A DNA stretch of 64,000 nt, taken from Flagellimonas amphidinii. Its GTDB lineage: Bacteria > Bacteroidota > Bacteroidia > Flavobacteriales > Flavobacteriaceae. Shown here piece by piece: positions 1 to 8,646 of this stretch; the stretch's first letter is position 1; every line of letters starts with the position of its first letter. The translations under genes were made by a program, and so were the position numbers. The notes beneath the pieces were generated by a model that was not told where the DNA came from, made no database searches, and saw nothing but the letters and a program-made list of their open reading frames with translations. The DNA lies in contig NZ_JABFNN010000034.1 in NCBI RefSeq assembly GCF_013090115.1, positions 1 to 64,000 on the forward strand, in the 5' to 3' direction.

Positions 1-657
1 ATCACGGTGACGGATGCCGGCGGTACGCTGAGCCAGGATTTGGACGGTACCTTCGCCACCGATGCGGAGCTCGCTGCTGTAGCAGATGATGATGTAAGTG
101 TAACCAATACTGTCAGTGGAAATAGGATTGCGACAATTTCGGAAGCAGGTATTGCATCCGTAGACATTAATGAGACCGTAACAAGTCTTTCACAAAATAC
201 TTCTACAGGTGTAATAAGTTATACCGATGAGGATGGAGGGACTCCAGAGACTGCAAATGTGGTAAGTACAGATGCCAATAACCAAATTTCTGTGGGAAGC
301 GATGGAGGTGCATTCTTGAATATGCCAATAATTTATTCCAGCGGAAAAATCAATGGAGATGGAACGGCTGCTGCTATTTATCAAGCCACAGTTTCAAGAA
401 TAAATGAAGGTGATTATCAAATTACATTTACCTCAGCACTCGGAAACGCAAATTATATCATACAGCTGGTGACATTGGATTGTGGAGGAGATTGTCCTGG
501 AAATACAGGAGCGGATTATGATGACCCAGGTATCAGCTATTATGATCAACAAACATCTGGATTTAAGGTAAATATCGGAGATAGTGATAATGGCGCTACG
601 CAGAAAGATGATATTGATTTGGAATTCATGTTTACCGTGATAACTCTACCTAACTAA
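1..657 (+). CDS. C-terminal part of a large repetitive surface protein (5' truncated by window edge)
   Basis: The reading frame is already open at base 1, so the protein starts outside the window; 218 codons plus a stop are visible. It is rich in Thr, Asp, Val and Gly. The first 70 or so visible residues look like a repeat unit (Asp-Gly-Thr-Phe-Ala-Thr-Asp then Val-Thr-Asn-Thr-Val-Ser-Gly-Asn), as in long flavobacterial adhesin-like proteins. The last 110 residues form a non-repetitive beta-rich tail with two Cys in Asp-Cys-Gly-Gly-Asp-Cys-Pro-Gly. No type A or type B T9SS sorting domain is visible at the C terminus. The next secreted-protein gene follows after about 30 bases, so it probably leads an operon ending with porP/sprF. 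Function beyond surface exposure is not known. Confidence 0.6.
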   Translation: MTVTDAGGTLSQDLDGTFATDAELAAVADDDVSVTNTVSGNRIATISEAGIASVDINETVTSLSQNTSTGVISYTDEDGGTPETANVVSTDANNQISVGSDGGAFLNMPIIYSSGKINGDGTAAAIYQATVSRINEGDYQITFTSALGNANYIIQLVTLDCGGDCPGNTGADYDDPGISYYDQQTSGFKVNIGDSDNGATQKDDIDLEFMFTVITLPN

Positions 658-687
658 AAACAACCAAACTAAAGCAAAGACGAAGTG

Positions 688-1311
688 ATGAAAAGATATC
701 TTCTAATAATAGGACTGATTGTATCCTTTTCGGCAAAAGCACAAATTGAAGGGACTTCCATACCAAGTTTACCTCAGTTGACCACTGCTGAAATGACCGG
801 TGTTATTTCACCAAATATAGGTTCCTCCATTTTCAATACTGATGACCAGCAAGTGTACATGTATACGAGCTCAGGATGGGTAGCTTCTACGGATGACCAA
901 ACTTCATCTGAAGTAAATACGGATACTCCAGTAGATGTTGATGGAGATTCTACAACGGAAGCAACTGTGGAAGATGTGATTCAAGCTATGGCTCCAATCA
1001 CATCAAAAGCAGGAAGAGTCTTCTATCCTCCATCAATTGCCATTGATGCATCAGTAAATGGTACTTTTTCAATAAACCTCTATACGGAATATACCAATCA
1101 ATATGCATCTGCAAGTATGGTAAAGAACCCTTCGGCACCTTCTGCCATTCCGGTTTATAACGCAAATGAATTGGATTATTATGTTACATTTTTTGACCCA
1201 GCAGTTTTTGCCAATATAAGTATAGACGATAATGGATTGATGAGTTATGATATCATTGGTCAACCTGCAGATTACAATTCATTAATAAATGTAGTTTTTG
1301 TAGTAAAATAG
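688..1311 (+). CDS. Small secreted protein of unknown function
   Basis: A 207-residue protein with a clear signal peptide: Met-Lys-Arg, a hydrophobic stretch of about 12 residues, and a probable cut after Ala-Lys-Ala. The ATG at 688 is preferred to the GTG immediately before it because it gives the usual Lys/Arg-initiated signal. The mature part has a variable Thr/Asp-rich region (residues 60-100), then a beta-rich tail with a Phe-Tyr-Pro-Pro-Ser motif near residue 115. Similar short proteins are often found next to repetitive surface proteins in flavobacteria, but I do not recognise a named family. It lies between the repetitive protein and the type B cargo, with a one-base gap to the latter, so co-transcription is likely. 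Confidence 0.7.
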   Translation: MKRYLLIIGLIVSFSAKAQIEGTSIPSLPQLTTAEMTGVISPNIGSSIFNTDDQQVYMYTSSGWVASTDDQTSSEVNTDTPVDVDGDSTTEATVEDVIQAMAPITSKAGRVFYPPSIAIDASVNGTFSINLYTEYTNQYASASMVKNPSAPSAIPVYNANELDYYVTFFDPAVFANISIDDNGLMSYDIIGQPADYNSLINVVFVVK

Positions 1312-1312
1312 A

Positions 1313-3355
1313 ATGATAAAGACTGAAAAAGATTTGAAACCAAGAACCCCATATAAGTCTTTATTTTTTGGATTGCTGATATTATTATTGGCATCAAATC
1401 TTGCAACTGCCCAGTTTTTGCTACAAGCTCCAAATAGTGGAGATGAAAGTAACTACCAGTGGTTTGAAGCTTCAGATTTAGGAAATGTTTTAGGGACTAA
1501 TTCTTTCTATGAGGCGACTCAACCCGGGGTTTACTTTGCAACTTACGATGGTACGCTTTGTGGGTCAAATGCAACAGGTTATTTTATTTTAACAGACTGT
1601 ACCGCACCAGATAATGAGGTCACTTTGGACATTTCAGCAAGTATTCCCTCTGGGGCTACGGTAAGTTGGAATCCAGCGGTAAGTGGAGACCAAACCCAAC
1701 CTACAGTTACCAGTTCCACTACGGTTGTTCGATATACGGCAACAATTACAAAAGCTGGGAATGCCAGTGATCTTCCACGTTTTACGGTAGTTTGTATGAG
1801 TCAAGCTGGAAACTTGGTTGATGATGTAGTGGCTGTGGATGAAGATGATTTTGTTATTGTACCGATTTTTGACAATGATTCTGATTTGCCGACAGATGGT
1901 ACCTTAACCACCACAGACCCATCCAATGGTTCAGTTTCGATTGATGATAATGGAACAGCAAATGACCCATCAGATGATATTGTGACCTATACTCCTGATG
2001 CTGATTTCAACGGAACCGATACTTTTGATTACACCGTATGTAATGCTTTTGGAGCCTGTAGCACAGCAACCGTTACTGTAGATGTGCTTCCAATAGTGGA
2101 TACGTTTGACGATTCAACAACTACTGAGGAGAATGTGTCCATCGATATAGCATGGGCAAGTAACGACAATGATATTCCCACGCTGGGTACCATAACAGCA
2201 ACCGATCCAGTAAACGGTACAGTTATTTTAAATGATGGTGGAACTGCCAATAATCCATCCGATGATGATATTACCTATGTTCCAAATCCAGGATTTATAG
2301 GAACCGACTCTTTTGACTATACAGTTTGTGATTCCAATGGAAACTGTGATACGGCAACAATTACAATTCTAACCAATGAGCCAAGTACAAATCTTGACGC
2401 TGACAATGACGGTATCGTAGATGCATTTGAAGATTTAAATATAGATCTGGATGATGATCCATCAACTGATCCAACAGATACGGATGCAGATGGAATTCCT
2501 GACTATTTGGATATAGATAGCGATAATGATGGAATTCCCGATAATGTTGAAGCTCAGCCAGCACTAGGCTATATTGCTCCTACAGGCACAGATGCCAATG
2601 ATAATGGCTTAGATGACGCTTACGAAAATGGAGGTAATGTTGGTTTGATTCCTATGGATTCAGAAGGTGATGGTATTCCAGATTATGTGGATGATGATAG
2701 TGATGATGACAATGTGCCAGATGCTATTGAAGGCCATGACCAAGACCAAGACGGAATTGCTGACGTTGTGTTTGTTGGTTCGGATAAAGATAATGATGGT
2801 TTGGATGATGCTTTTGAAGGAGGTACAGTGATCGATATAGATGTAAATGATGAATTTGATAATCCAGATACAGATTTAATGGATACAGATTCAGATGGAA
2901 TTCCAGATTTCAGGGATTCTGATGATGATGATGATGGTATTGAAACTATAGATGAGGACTTGAATGAAGATGGAAATTATGCCAACGATGACTCAGACGA
3001 AGATGGCATGCCAAATTATCTAGATTCCGACCTTGGAGAATCCCAAGTGGATCCAATTGACGTCATAAATGTTATAACGCCCAATGGTGATGGAGTGCAC
3101 GATGTGCTGACTATCAATAATCTTGAAAATTATCCAAACAACACAGTAAAGATTTACAATAGGTGGGGTGTGCAGGTATACGTGACCAGAGCATACAACA
3201 CTGCCGGAAATGTCTTTGATGGCACATCCGAAGGAAGGGTAACTGTGGACAAGGACAATAAACTCCCTGTAGGTACGTATTTCTATATAATAGATTACGA
3301 AGACCTGAATGGAAATATGAAACAACTGTCCGGTTACCTATACATTAATAGATAA
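1313..3355 (+). CDS. T9SS type B sorting-domain protein with Ig/cadherin-like and calcium-binding repeats
   Basis: A 680-residue exported protein. After a cytosolic-looking Lys-rich start comes a hydrophobic signal segment (about residues 18-34, ending Ala-Thr-Ala-Gln). Two Ig/cadherin-like repeats follow (about 165-350), each with Asp-Asp-Ile-x-Tyr and Gly-Thr-Asp-x-Phe-Asp-Tyr-Thr-Val-Cys. An acidic block (about 360-575) holds many Asp-x-Asp-x-Asp-Gly-Ile-Pro-Asp units, the thrombospondin type 3 style of calcium site. The C-terminal 95 residues carry Thr-Pro-Asn-Gly-Asp-Gly and Tyr-Asn-Arg-Trp-Gly and end in Leu-Tyr-Ile-Asn-Arg: the gliding-motility-type (type B) sorting domain. It is therefore predicted to be exported by the type IX system and held at the surface or released. 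A PorP/SprF gene follows after 13 bases. Confidence 0.92.
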   Translation: MIKTEKDLKPRTPYKSLFFGLLILLLASNLATAQFLLQAPNSGDESNYQWFEASDLGNVLGTNSFYEATQPGVYFATYDGTLCGSNATGYFILTDCTAPDNEVTLDISASIPSGATVSWNPAVSGDQTQPTVTSSTTVVRYTATITKAGNASDLPRFTVVCMSQAGNLVDDVVAVDEDDFVIVPIFDNDSDLPTDGTLTTTDPSNGSVSIDDNGTANDPSDDIVTYTPDADFNGTDTFDYTVCNAFGACSTATVTVDVLPIVDTFDDSTTTEENVSIDIAWASNDNDIPTLGTITATDPVNGTVILNDGGTANNPSDDDITYVPNPGFIGTDSFDYTVCDSNGNCDTATITILTNEPSTNLDADNDGIVDAFEDLNIDLDDDPSTDPTDTDADGIPDYLDIDSDNDGIPDNVEAQPALGYIAPTGTDANDNGLDDAYENGGNVGLIPMDSEGDGIPDYVDDDSDDDNVPDAIEGHDQDQDGIADVVFVGSDKDNDGLDDAFEGGTVIDIDVNDEFDNPDTDLMDTDSDGIPDFRDSDDDDDGIETIDEDLNEDGNYANDDSDEDGMPNYLDSDLGESQVDPIDVINVITPNGDGVHDVLTINNLENYPNNTVKIYNRWGVQVYVTRAYNTAGNVFDGTSEGRVTVDKDNKLPVGTYFYIIDYEDLNGNMKQLSGYLYINR

Positions 3356-3368
3356 ACCAAGTGTTACT

Positions 3369-4316
3369 GTGGAGCGTAAAAAATTGAAGAAAATAGTTAA
3401 AAGGTTAGGTTTCCTTGTGGCATTGGGGATGAGTATTGGTATACATGCCCAGCAAGATGCGCAATATACCCAGTATATGTACAATACTGTAAGTGTTAAC
3501 CCTGCTTATGCAGGTTCTAGGGGACATTTGAGTATCGCGGCCCTATATCGCAACCAATGGTTGGGATTAGATGGAGCTCCTGAAACACAAACCTTGAATA
3601 TTCATACTCCAATGGGGTATAGAGGGGTAGGTTTGGGACTTTCTGTGGTTAATGATAAAATTGGACCTACCTCAGAAACCTATTTCGATGTTGATTTCTC
3701 CTATACCATCCAAACTTCTTTTGAAGGAAAATTAAGTTTTGGCCTAAAGGCCAGTGCCCATATGTTGGATATTAGATACTCAGAATTGGATGAGTTTGAA
3801 GTAGATCCACAGTTACAATCTCAACAAGACATACAGAACAAATTCTCTCCAAATATCGGTGCCGGGGTATATTATCATACAGAACGTTTTTATGCAGGAC
3901 TTTCCGCTCCTCGAATTTTGGAAACCACTCATTTTGATGAATCTTCCATATCTACAGCAAAAGAACAGATCAATTTATATTTGATTACAGGATATGTTTG
4001 GGATATCAATCCATTTCTCAAGTTTAAGCCAACATTATTGACCAAAGGTGTTCAAGGAGCGCCTTTACAAGTTGATGTTTCAGCCAATTTCATGTTCAAT
4101 GAAAAATTTGTTGGTGGTTTGGCTTACCGTTGGGATGCCGCTTTTAGTGGCCTTGTTGGGTTTAGACTGTCAGATGAAATGTTTATCGGTCTAGCCTATG
4201 ACCGTGAAACTACAGATTTAGGGGCCGCTACCTTCAATGATGGCTCTTTTGAGGTGATTTTTAGGTATGATTTCATCCGAAACATTGGTAATTTGAAATC
4301 TCCTCGTTTCTTTTAG
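3369..4316 (+). CDS. PorP/SprF family type IX secretion membrane protein
   Basis: A 315-residue outer-membrane protein. It has an N-terminal signal ending His-Ala-Gln, then the family hallmark Gln-Tyr-Thr-Gln-Tyr-Met-Tyr-Asn and Asn-Pro-Ala-Tyr-Ala-Gly-Ser at the start of the mature protein, followed by alternating strands of a predicted beta-barrel. The start is GTG at 3369; the only later ATG would cut into the signal peptide. PorP/SprF proteins work with the type IX system, and SprF-like members are needed for specific cargoes with type B sorting domains. The position directly behind such a cargo (13-base gap) suggests a dedicated partner. It is the last gene of the surface operon; the next gene shows its own promoter-like sequence. 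Confidence 0.92.
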   Translation: MERKKLKKIVKRLGFLVALGMSIGIHAQQDAQYTQYMYNTVSVNPAYAGSRGHLSIAALYRNQWLGLDGAPETQTLNIHTPMGYRGVGLGLSVVNDKIGPTSETYFDVDFSYTIQTSFEGKLSFGLKASAHMLDIRYSELDEFEVDPQLQSQQDIQNKFSPNIGAGVYYHTERFYAGLSAPRILETTHFDESSISTAKEQINLYLITGYVWDINPFLKFKPTLLTKGVQGAPLQVDVSANFMFNEKFVGGLAYRWDAAFSGLVGFRLSDEMFIGLAYDRETTDLGAATFNDGSFEVIFRYDFIRNIGNLKSPRFF

Positions 4317-4361
4317 GAACAATTTAGAAATCTCTTTTAATAGAATTCCCCATAAACATCA

Positions 4362-4369
4362 TATTTTTA
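4362..4369 (+). promoter_or_regulatory. Imperfect -7 box just before idi
   Basis: TATTTTTA resembles the Bacteroidota -7 element TAnnTTTG except for the last base. It ends four bases before the idi ATG, implying a leaderless or nearly leaderless transcript. No convincing -33 TTTG lies at the usual distance. Confidence 0.3.
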
Positions 4370-4373
4370 CCTC

Positions 4374-4922
4374 ATGAAAGAGGAAAATGTGATATTGGTC
4401 AATGAAGCTGATGAACCCATTGGATTAATGCCAAAAATGGAAGCCCATGAGAAAGCTGTTCTCCACAGGGCTTTTTCGGTTTTTATCATGAATGATAAAG
4501 GAGAAACCATGCTCCAACAAAGAGCCAGGGATAAATATCATTCCCCATTGTTATGGACCAATACCTGTTGCAGCCATCAAAGAGATGGAGAGCGCAATGT
4601 AGAAGCTGGTAAACGTAGACTTTTGGAAGAAATGGGTTTTACCACTGAACTCACGGAGTTGTTTTCATTCATTTACAAAGCACCTTTTGATAATGGGTTG
4701 ACAGAGCATGAATTGGATCATGTAATGATTGGCACCTATAATGAATCACCTAATATCAATACTGATGAAGTGGAGAACTGGAAATGGATGTTCCCAGAAG
4801 ATATCAAAAATGATATTGCCAGTAACCCCGATCATTATACAGCATGGTTCAAGATAATTTTTGAACGGTTCTACGACCATCTACCTATAAAATATCAGAA
4901 CAATGAAGGTAAAGGTAAGTAG
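4374..4922 (+). CDS. idi: Isopentenyl-diphosphate delta-isomerase, type I
   Basis: 182 residues, the usual size for the Nudix-fold type I enzyme that interconverts isopentenyl and dimethylallyl diphosphate in the cytosol. Visible marks are His25 in Glu-Ala-His-Glu, the active-site Cys in Thr-Asn-Thr-Cys-Cys-Ser-His (residues 62-68), a Nudix-like Arg-Arg-Leu-Leu-Glu-Glu-Met-Gly (81-88), and the metal-binding Glu-His-Glu-Leu-Asp-His (111-116). Its 3' end overlaps the pterin synthase gene by 20 bases, so the two are translationally linked. It can feed the carotenoid pathway encoded at 50-54 kb, although the two loci are not adjacent. Confidence 0.95.
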   Translation: MKEENVILVNEADEPIGLMPKMEAHEKAVLHRAFSVFIMNDKGETMLQQRARDKYHSPLLWTNTCCSHQRDGERNVEAGKRRLLEEMGFTTELTELFSFIYKAPFDNGLTEHELDHVMIGTYNESPNINTDEVENWKWMFPEDIKNDIASNPDHYTAWFKIIFERFYDHLPIKYQNNEGKGK

Positions 4923-5310
4923 AAAGGCCAGTTTCAATGCTGCGCATCGACTGTATCGACCAGATTGGGACGATGATCAAAACCAAACTGTTTTTGGAAA
5001 GTGCAACAACCCCAATTTTCACGGACATAATTATGAATTGATTGTAAGCGTAACCGGGGAAATTGATCAAGAGACAGGTTTTGTTATGGACCTTAAAGTA
5101 CTCAAGGAATTGATTAAAGCTCAGGTTGAAGATGCTTTGGACCATAAAAATCTAAATATTGAAGTTCCAGAATTCAAGGATTTGAATCCAACGGCAGAGA
5201 ACATTGCCATTGTAATTTGGAACAAACTTAGACCGCATATCGCCAACGAAAAGGAATTGGAGGTTACCTTATATGAAACTCCACGTAATTTTGTGACTTA
5301 TTCAGGATAA
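4903..5310 (+). CDS. 6-pyruvoyl-tetrahydropterin synthase / QueD family protein
   Basis: 135 residues, the size of a single PTPS subunit. Zinc ligands are His15 in Phe-Asn-Ala-Ala-His and His40 and His42 in His-Gly-His-Asn-Tyr; the catalytic Cys is Cys34 in Gly-Lys-Cys-Asn-Asn-Pro. The Cys-to-His-Gly-His spacing is five residues. From memory that spacing is typical of biopterin-type PTPS, while QueD usually has three, so I do not assign queD. Later motifs Asp-His-Lys-Asn-Leu-Asn and Leu-Tyr-Glu-Thr-Pro also fit the family. It overlaps idi by 20 bases and is followed six bases later by the manA-like gene. Confidence 0.88.
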   Translation: MKVKVSRKASFNAAHRLYRPDWDDDQNQTVFGKCNNPNFHGHNYELIVSVTGEIDQETGFVMDLKVLKELIKAQVEDALDHKNLNIEVPEFKDLNPTAENIAIVIWNKLRPHIANEKELEVTLYETPRNFVTYSG

Positions 5311-5316
5311 TACATA

Positions 5317-6285
5317 ATGGACATTTACCCCTTAAAATTTAAACCTATCCTCAAAGAACGTCTTTGGGGAGGAATAAAACTTAAAGACGTATTGCATAAA
5401 CCCATTGAAAGTGATATCACCGGTGAAAGTTGGGAACTTTCTGGAGTGGATGGAGATATCTCTGAGGTTGCCAATGGGTCTTTGCAAGGAAATTCGTTGC
5501 AAGAGCTTATTGCTAAATATGGAGAAGCCTTGCTCGGTAAGAGTGTGGTGGAGAGATTTGGAAAAGATTTTCCTATTCTCATCAAATTTATTGATGCCAA
5601 GCAAGACCTTTCCATTCAATTGCATCCCAATGATGAATTGGCCAAGGAAAGGCATAATTCCTTTGGAAAAACAGAAATGTGGTACATTATGGATGCAGAC
5701 CCAGGGGCCAAATTGATTGTTGGCTTCAACAAGGATGTGGATAAGAAAGAATATGCCCAAAGTTTGGAAGATGATACCCTATTGGATTTATTGAACTACG
5801 AAGAAGTTACAGAAGGGGATACGTTTTTCATCAATACAGGAAAAATACATGCCATTGGTGCAGGAGTGCTTTTGGCAGAGATTCAGCAAACTTCGGATAT
5901 CACCTATAGAGTGTTTGATTTCAATAGGAGGGATAAAAATGGAAATCTTAGGGAATTGCATACAGAATTAGCTTTGGATGCGATAGACTATACCCAAAAG
6001 GATGATTTCAAGGTGGCGTATTCCCATGATACAGATGCGGTGAACACTATGGTGGAATGTCCTTATTTCAACACTAATTTTATGGAGTTGACGGAGGGAA
6101 TGGACCAAGATGTAACTGAACGTGATTCCTTCACCATTTATATGTGTGTTGGCGGTAAAGCGGAGATATCCAATGATTTTGGAACTGCCACTATCGGTAA
6201 AGGGGAAACTATTTTGATTCCAGCTTCCAGCAATATTATAAAAATAGATACAGCGGGAGCTAAACTTTTGGAAGTGACCATTTAA
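5317..6285 (+). CDS. manA: Mannose-6-phosphate isomerase, class I (cupin)
   Basis: 322 residues, matching the short bacterial class I family that interconverts fructose 6-phosphate and mannose 6-phosphate. The zinc site is recognisable: Gln-Leu-His-Pro-Asn-Asp (near residue 100), Lys-Thr-Glu-Met-Trp-Tyr (near 118), and His in Thr-Gly-Lys-Ile-His-Ala-Ile-Gly (near 180). The N terminus Pro-Leu-Lys-Phe-Lys-Pro-Ile-Leu-Lys-Glu-Arg-Leu-Trp-Gly-Gly is also typical. It follows the pterin synthase by six bases and probably belongs to that operon. Its product would support GDP-mannose and cell-surface sugar synthesis. Confidence 0.93.
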   Translation: MDIYPLKFKPILKERLWGGIKLKDVLHKPIESDITGESWELSGVDGDISEVANGSLQGNSLQELIAKYGEALLGKSVVERFGKDFPILIKFIDAKQDLSIQLHPNDELAKERHNSFGKTEMWYIMDADPGAKLIVGFNKDVDKKEYAQSLEDDTLLDLLNYEEVTEGDTFFINTGKIHAIGAGVLLAEIQQTSDITYRVFDFNRRDKNGNLRELHTELALDAIDYTQKDDFKVAYSHDTDAVNTMVECPYFNTNFMELTEGMDQDVTERDSFTIYMCVGGKAEISNDFGTATIGKGETILIPASSNIIKIDTAGAKLLEVTI

Positions 6286-6309
6286 TAGTAAATTTGAAAA
6301 AACACTAGC

Positions 6310-6582
6310 ATGCCAAGTATTCGCGATTTAAAAAAGGACGTCAATTTTGTTTTGGGAGACATTATTGAAGCAGTGTACATCTGGGAAGCCGGTTCCGGTA
6401 AAAAAGAATCAGAGGAAGGCACCGTTATCATAGATAAGGCCATTGCCGTTTTTGATGAACTCATGGACAAAATACACCAAAAAGAAGTGGAGAATCCCAA
6501 AACTCACTTCAAGGATATCAGAAACCAATTGGAAGAAAAGGCGACCGAACTTGTTGAAGAATTCAATAAGTTGTCTGTATAA
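6310..6582 (+). CDS. Small conserved flavobacterial protein, function unknown
   Basis: A 90-residue, highly charged, probably all-helical cytosolic protein without signal or membrane segment. Its Ile-Arg-Asp-Leu-Lys-Lys-Asp start and the Val-Tyr-Ile-Trp-Glu-Ala-Gly segment are familiar from flavobacterial genomes, but no function is known to me. It sits 24 bases behind manA and ends three bases before a convergent lipoprotein gene, so it is the last gene of its unit. No terminator hairpin is visible in the gap. Confidence 0.7.
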   Translation: MPSIRDLKKDVNFVLGDIIEAVYIWEAGSGKKESEEGTVIIDKAIAVFDELMDKIHQKEVENPKTHFKDIRNQLEEKATELVEEFNKLSV

Positions 6583-6585
6583 ATC

Positions 6586-7278
6586 TTATTTTTCCAAGAG
6601 TTCTTTTAGAGCCACACCGTATTTTGAAGCCGCCACTTCTGGGGTCAATGCCTTGTAGACTGAATCCAAATATTTAGGATTGGCTTCTTTGGCAGCATTG
6701 AGCATAAGGTATGGTGTTGTGTAAGAATCGCCGTTGTTCAAACCAAAATTAATGGCATAACGATAGCGGTTTAAAATGTTTTGATCCATTTTCTTTTGAA
6801 TGGAATCCATCGCCAAGGAATCCTCTTGATATTTCGGAAGCAAAGCTTCTTGGGACAATTGTAGATCTTTGATATTGAACTGGGACACCATTTTATTGAA
6901 TTCCACAAGCTTTTCATGAGAAACCGATCCTGAGATTTTGGGATCCATATCAAAAGTGTTCCAGTAAGTATTGATGTTTATTTCTCCAGGTTCACCAAAG
7001 AAAATAATTCTGTCATTAATATCGTTATTGTCCTTTTTGTCCAGATAGAGATAGAAAACATCTGGTTCTGATACTTCTTTGGAAAAGCTGAACGCACCAT
7101 CACCTTTAATTTCAAGTGAATCCAAGGAAACCAACGAAGAATCCTTGAACTGTTGCAAGAACAAAGTGCCTTTTTTTAAACCTTTGATGTTTCCAGATAC
7201 GGTCATGGTGTTCTCGGTATTCTTTTCGCAGGAGAAAACCATCAATCCAACTGACAATACAAATAAAATCCTCTTCAT
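6586..7278 (-). CDS. DUF4369-type lipoprotein
   Basis: 230 residues when started at the ATG at 7278. That start gives a lipoprotein signal with lipobox Val-Phe-Ser-Cys (Cys17) followed by Glu-Lys-Asn; the upstream in-frame extension would bury the signal. The N-terminal domain (about 25-125) has the Val-Ser-Gly-Asn-Ile-Lys-Gly-Leu-Lys-Lys-Gly-Thr-Leu pattern of DUF4369, often found at the front of periplasmic thiol-disulfide proteins. Here no thioredoxin domain or Cys-x-x-Cys follows; the C-terminal half is a charged helical segment. It is convergent with the small gene at 6310. A membrane-anchored stress or envelope role would be a guess. Confidence 0.8.
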   Translation of the reverse strand: MKRILFVLSVGLMVFSCEKNTENTMTVSGNIKGLKKGTLFLQQFKDSSLVSLDSLEIKGDGAFSFSKEVSEPDVFYLYLDKKDNNDINDRIIFFGEPGEININTYWNTFDMDPKISGSVSHEKLVEFNKMVSQFNIKDLQLSQEALLPKYQEDSLAMDSIQKKMDQNILNRYRYAINFGLNNGDSYTTPYLMLNAAKEANPKYLDSVYKALTPEVAASKYGVALKELLEK

Positions 7279-7322
7279 TGTTAAAAATTTGCGAGACAAA
7301 TATCTGTAAACTTTCTGAATAG

Positions 7323-8585
7323 TTAAACTTTGGAAGCGACTTCCATCAAAAGAGCACAAATATAAGCACCTGCAGTTCCCACTACGTACCCAAAAACAGC
7401 TAAAAGGATTCCGACAGAAGTCAATGAAGGATGAAACTCTGCTGCTACCACAGGTGCAGATGCAGCACCCCCAACATTGGCTTGACTGCCCACGGCAAGA
7501 AAGAAGTAAGGGGCTTTAATGAGTTTGGCCACTAATATTAGCAAACCAGCATGAATGGTTATCCAAATAAGACCTATGGCTATCAACCCTGGATTTTCCA
7601 TAACCCTTCCCAAATCCATTTTCATACCAATTGTGGCTACTAAAATATAAATGAACATGCCCCCAATTTTACTGGCGCCCGCCCCTTCGTAGTTTTTGGC
7701 TTTAGTAAAAGAAAGACCTATGCCAATGGCTGTGGCAAAAACTACCATCCATAAGAATTTGGAACCCAAAGAAGAAAGGATTTTTTCCTTGTTGCGGATA
7801 GCTTCAAAATTACTTTCTAAAAATTCTGCAAAGTGGCTTCCTAAAAAATGGGCAATCCCAACTCCGGCAAAAGCAAAGAACAGCATCATGATAAAATCAG
7901 GAAGTGTGGTTACCCGAGCTATTTTTTTGGTATGGGTAGATACTTTTTCCTTTAACTCTTCAATAGATGAGGTGTCAGCTTGGAGCCATGCATCAATTTT
8001 TTTGGTTTTGCCAATGCCCAATAAAAGTATGGCCATCCAAATATTGGCCACGACGATATCGATTAACACCATTCCACCATATTTTTCTTGATTGAATTGG
8101 AAAACTTCCAGCATGGCGGCCTGGTTGGCCCCTCCGCCAATCCAACTTCCGGCTATGGTGGCCAAACCTCTCCAAACTGCATCTACACCTGCTCCTCCCA
8201 CTGTTTCAGGTGAGAAGATGGAAACAATCAAAATGGCAATAGGCCCGCCAATGATTATCCCTACGGTGCCGGTCAAGAACATGATCAAGGCTTTGGACCC
8301 TAAATTTATGATTGCCTTAAGGTCTATGCTCAAAGTCATTAAAATAAGTGCTGCTGGCAAAAGATACCTGCTGGCAACATAATAGGTTTGAGAAGAAGAT
8401 TCGTCAACTACTCCAAAACTTGCCAATAAAGCAGGCAGGAGATAACACATGAGCACAGTAGGCACAATGGTGTAGAATTTTTTCCAAAATGTTGATTGAA
8501 GCGCGGAGGTATAAAATACAAAGCCTAGGCAAAGACAAAGAAGACCAAAAATAACGGTATCCTCTGTAAAGGGTAGTTGGTTCAT
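7323..8585 (-). CDS. DUF819 family integral membrane protein
   Basis: 420 residues with about ten to eleven hydrophobic segments. Family-like features include the Trp-Ile-Gly-Gly-Gly-Ala-Asn-Gln-Ala-Ala segment near residue 150 and Gln-Ala-Asn-Val-Gly-Gly-Ala-Ala-Ser-Ala-Pro near 370, small-residue motifs at equivalent places in two halves, suggesting an inverted-repeat transporter fold. A charged cytosolic loop lies around 200-230. DUF819 (YjcL-like) proteins are presumed transporters without an established substrate. It lies upstream of the DUF4369 lipoprotein on the same strand. Confidence 0.88.
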   Translation of the reverse strand: MNQLPFTEDTVIFGLLCLCLGFVFYTSALQSTFWKKFYTIVPTVLMCYLLPALLASFGVVDESSSQTYYVASRYLLPAALILMTLSIDLKAIINLGSKALIMFLTGTVGIIIGGPIAILIVSIFSPETVGGAGVDAVWRGLATIAGSWIGGGANQAAMLEVFQFNQEKYGGMVLIDIVVANIWMAILLLGIGKTKKIDAWLQADTSSIEELKEKVSTHTKKIARVTTLPDFIMMLFFAFAGVGIAHFLGSHFAEFLESNFEAIRNKEKILSSLGSKFLWMVVFATAIGIGLSFTKAKNYEGAGASKIGGMFIYILVATIGMKMDLGRVMENPGLIAIGLIWITIHAGLLILVAKLIKAPYFFLAVGSQANVGGAASAPVVAAEFHPSLTSVGILLAVFGYVVGTAGAYICALLMEVASKV

Positions 8586-8646
8586 AAGATTTATATGGCT
8601 AAAGTTCCAAATATAGCAAAATCAAAAATGGGCTTGCCTTATGAAA

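Noticed and set aside
2361-2564. Repeated GAT-rich segment as possible CRISPR or tandem repeat element
   Set aside because: The repeats are degenerate codons for calcium-binding Asp motifs and have no constant spacer pattern.
5332-5760. 142-codon minus-strand frame inside manA
   Set aside because: Overlaps catalytic motifs of the isomerase and has no recognisable start context.
7696-8382. Two open frames on the plus strand within the DUF819 gene
   Set aside because: Antisense frames over transmembrane segments; amino-acid composition is an artefact of the opposite strand.
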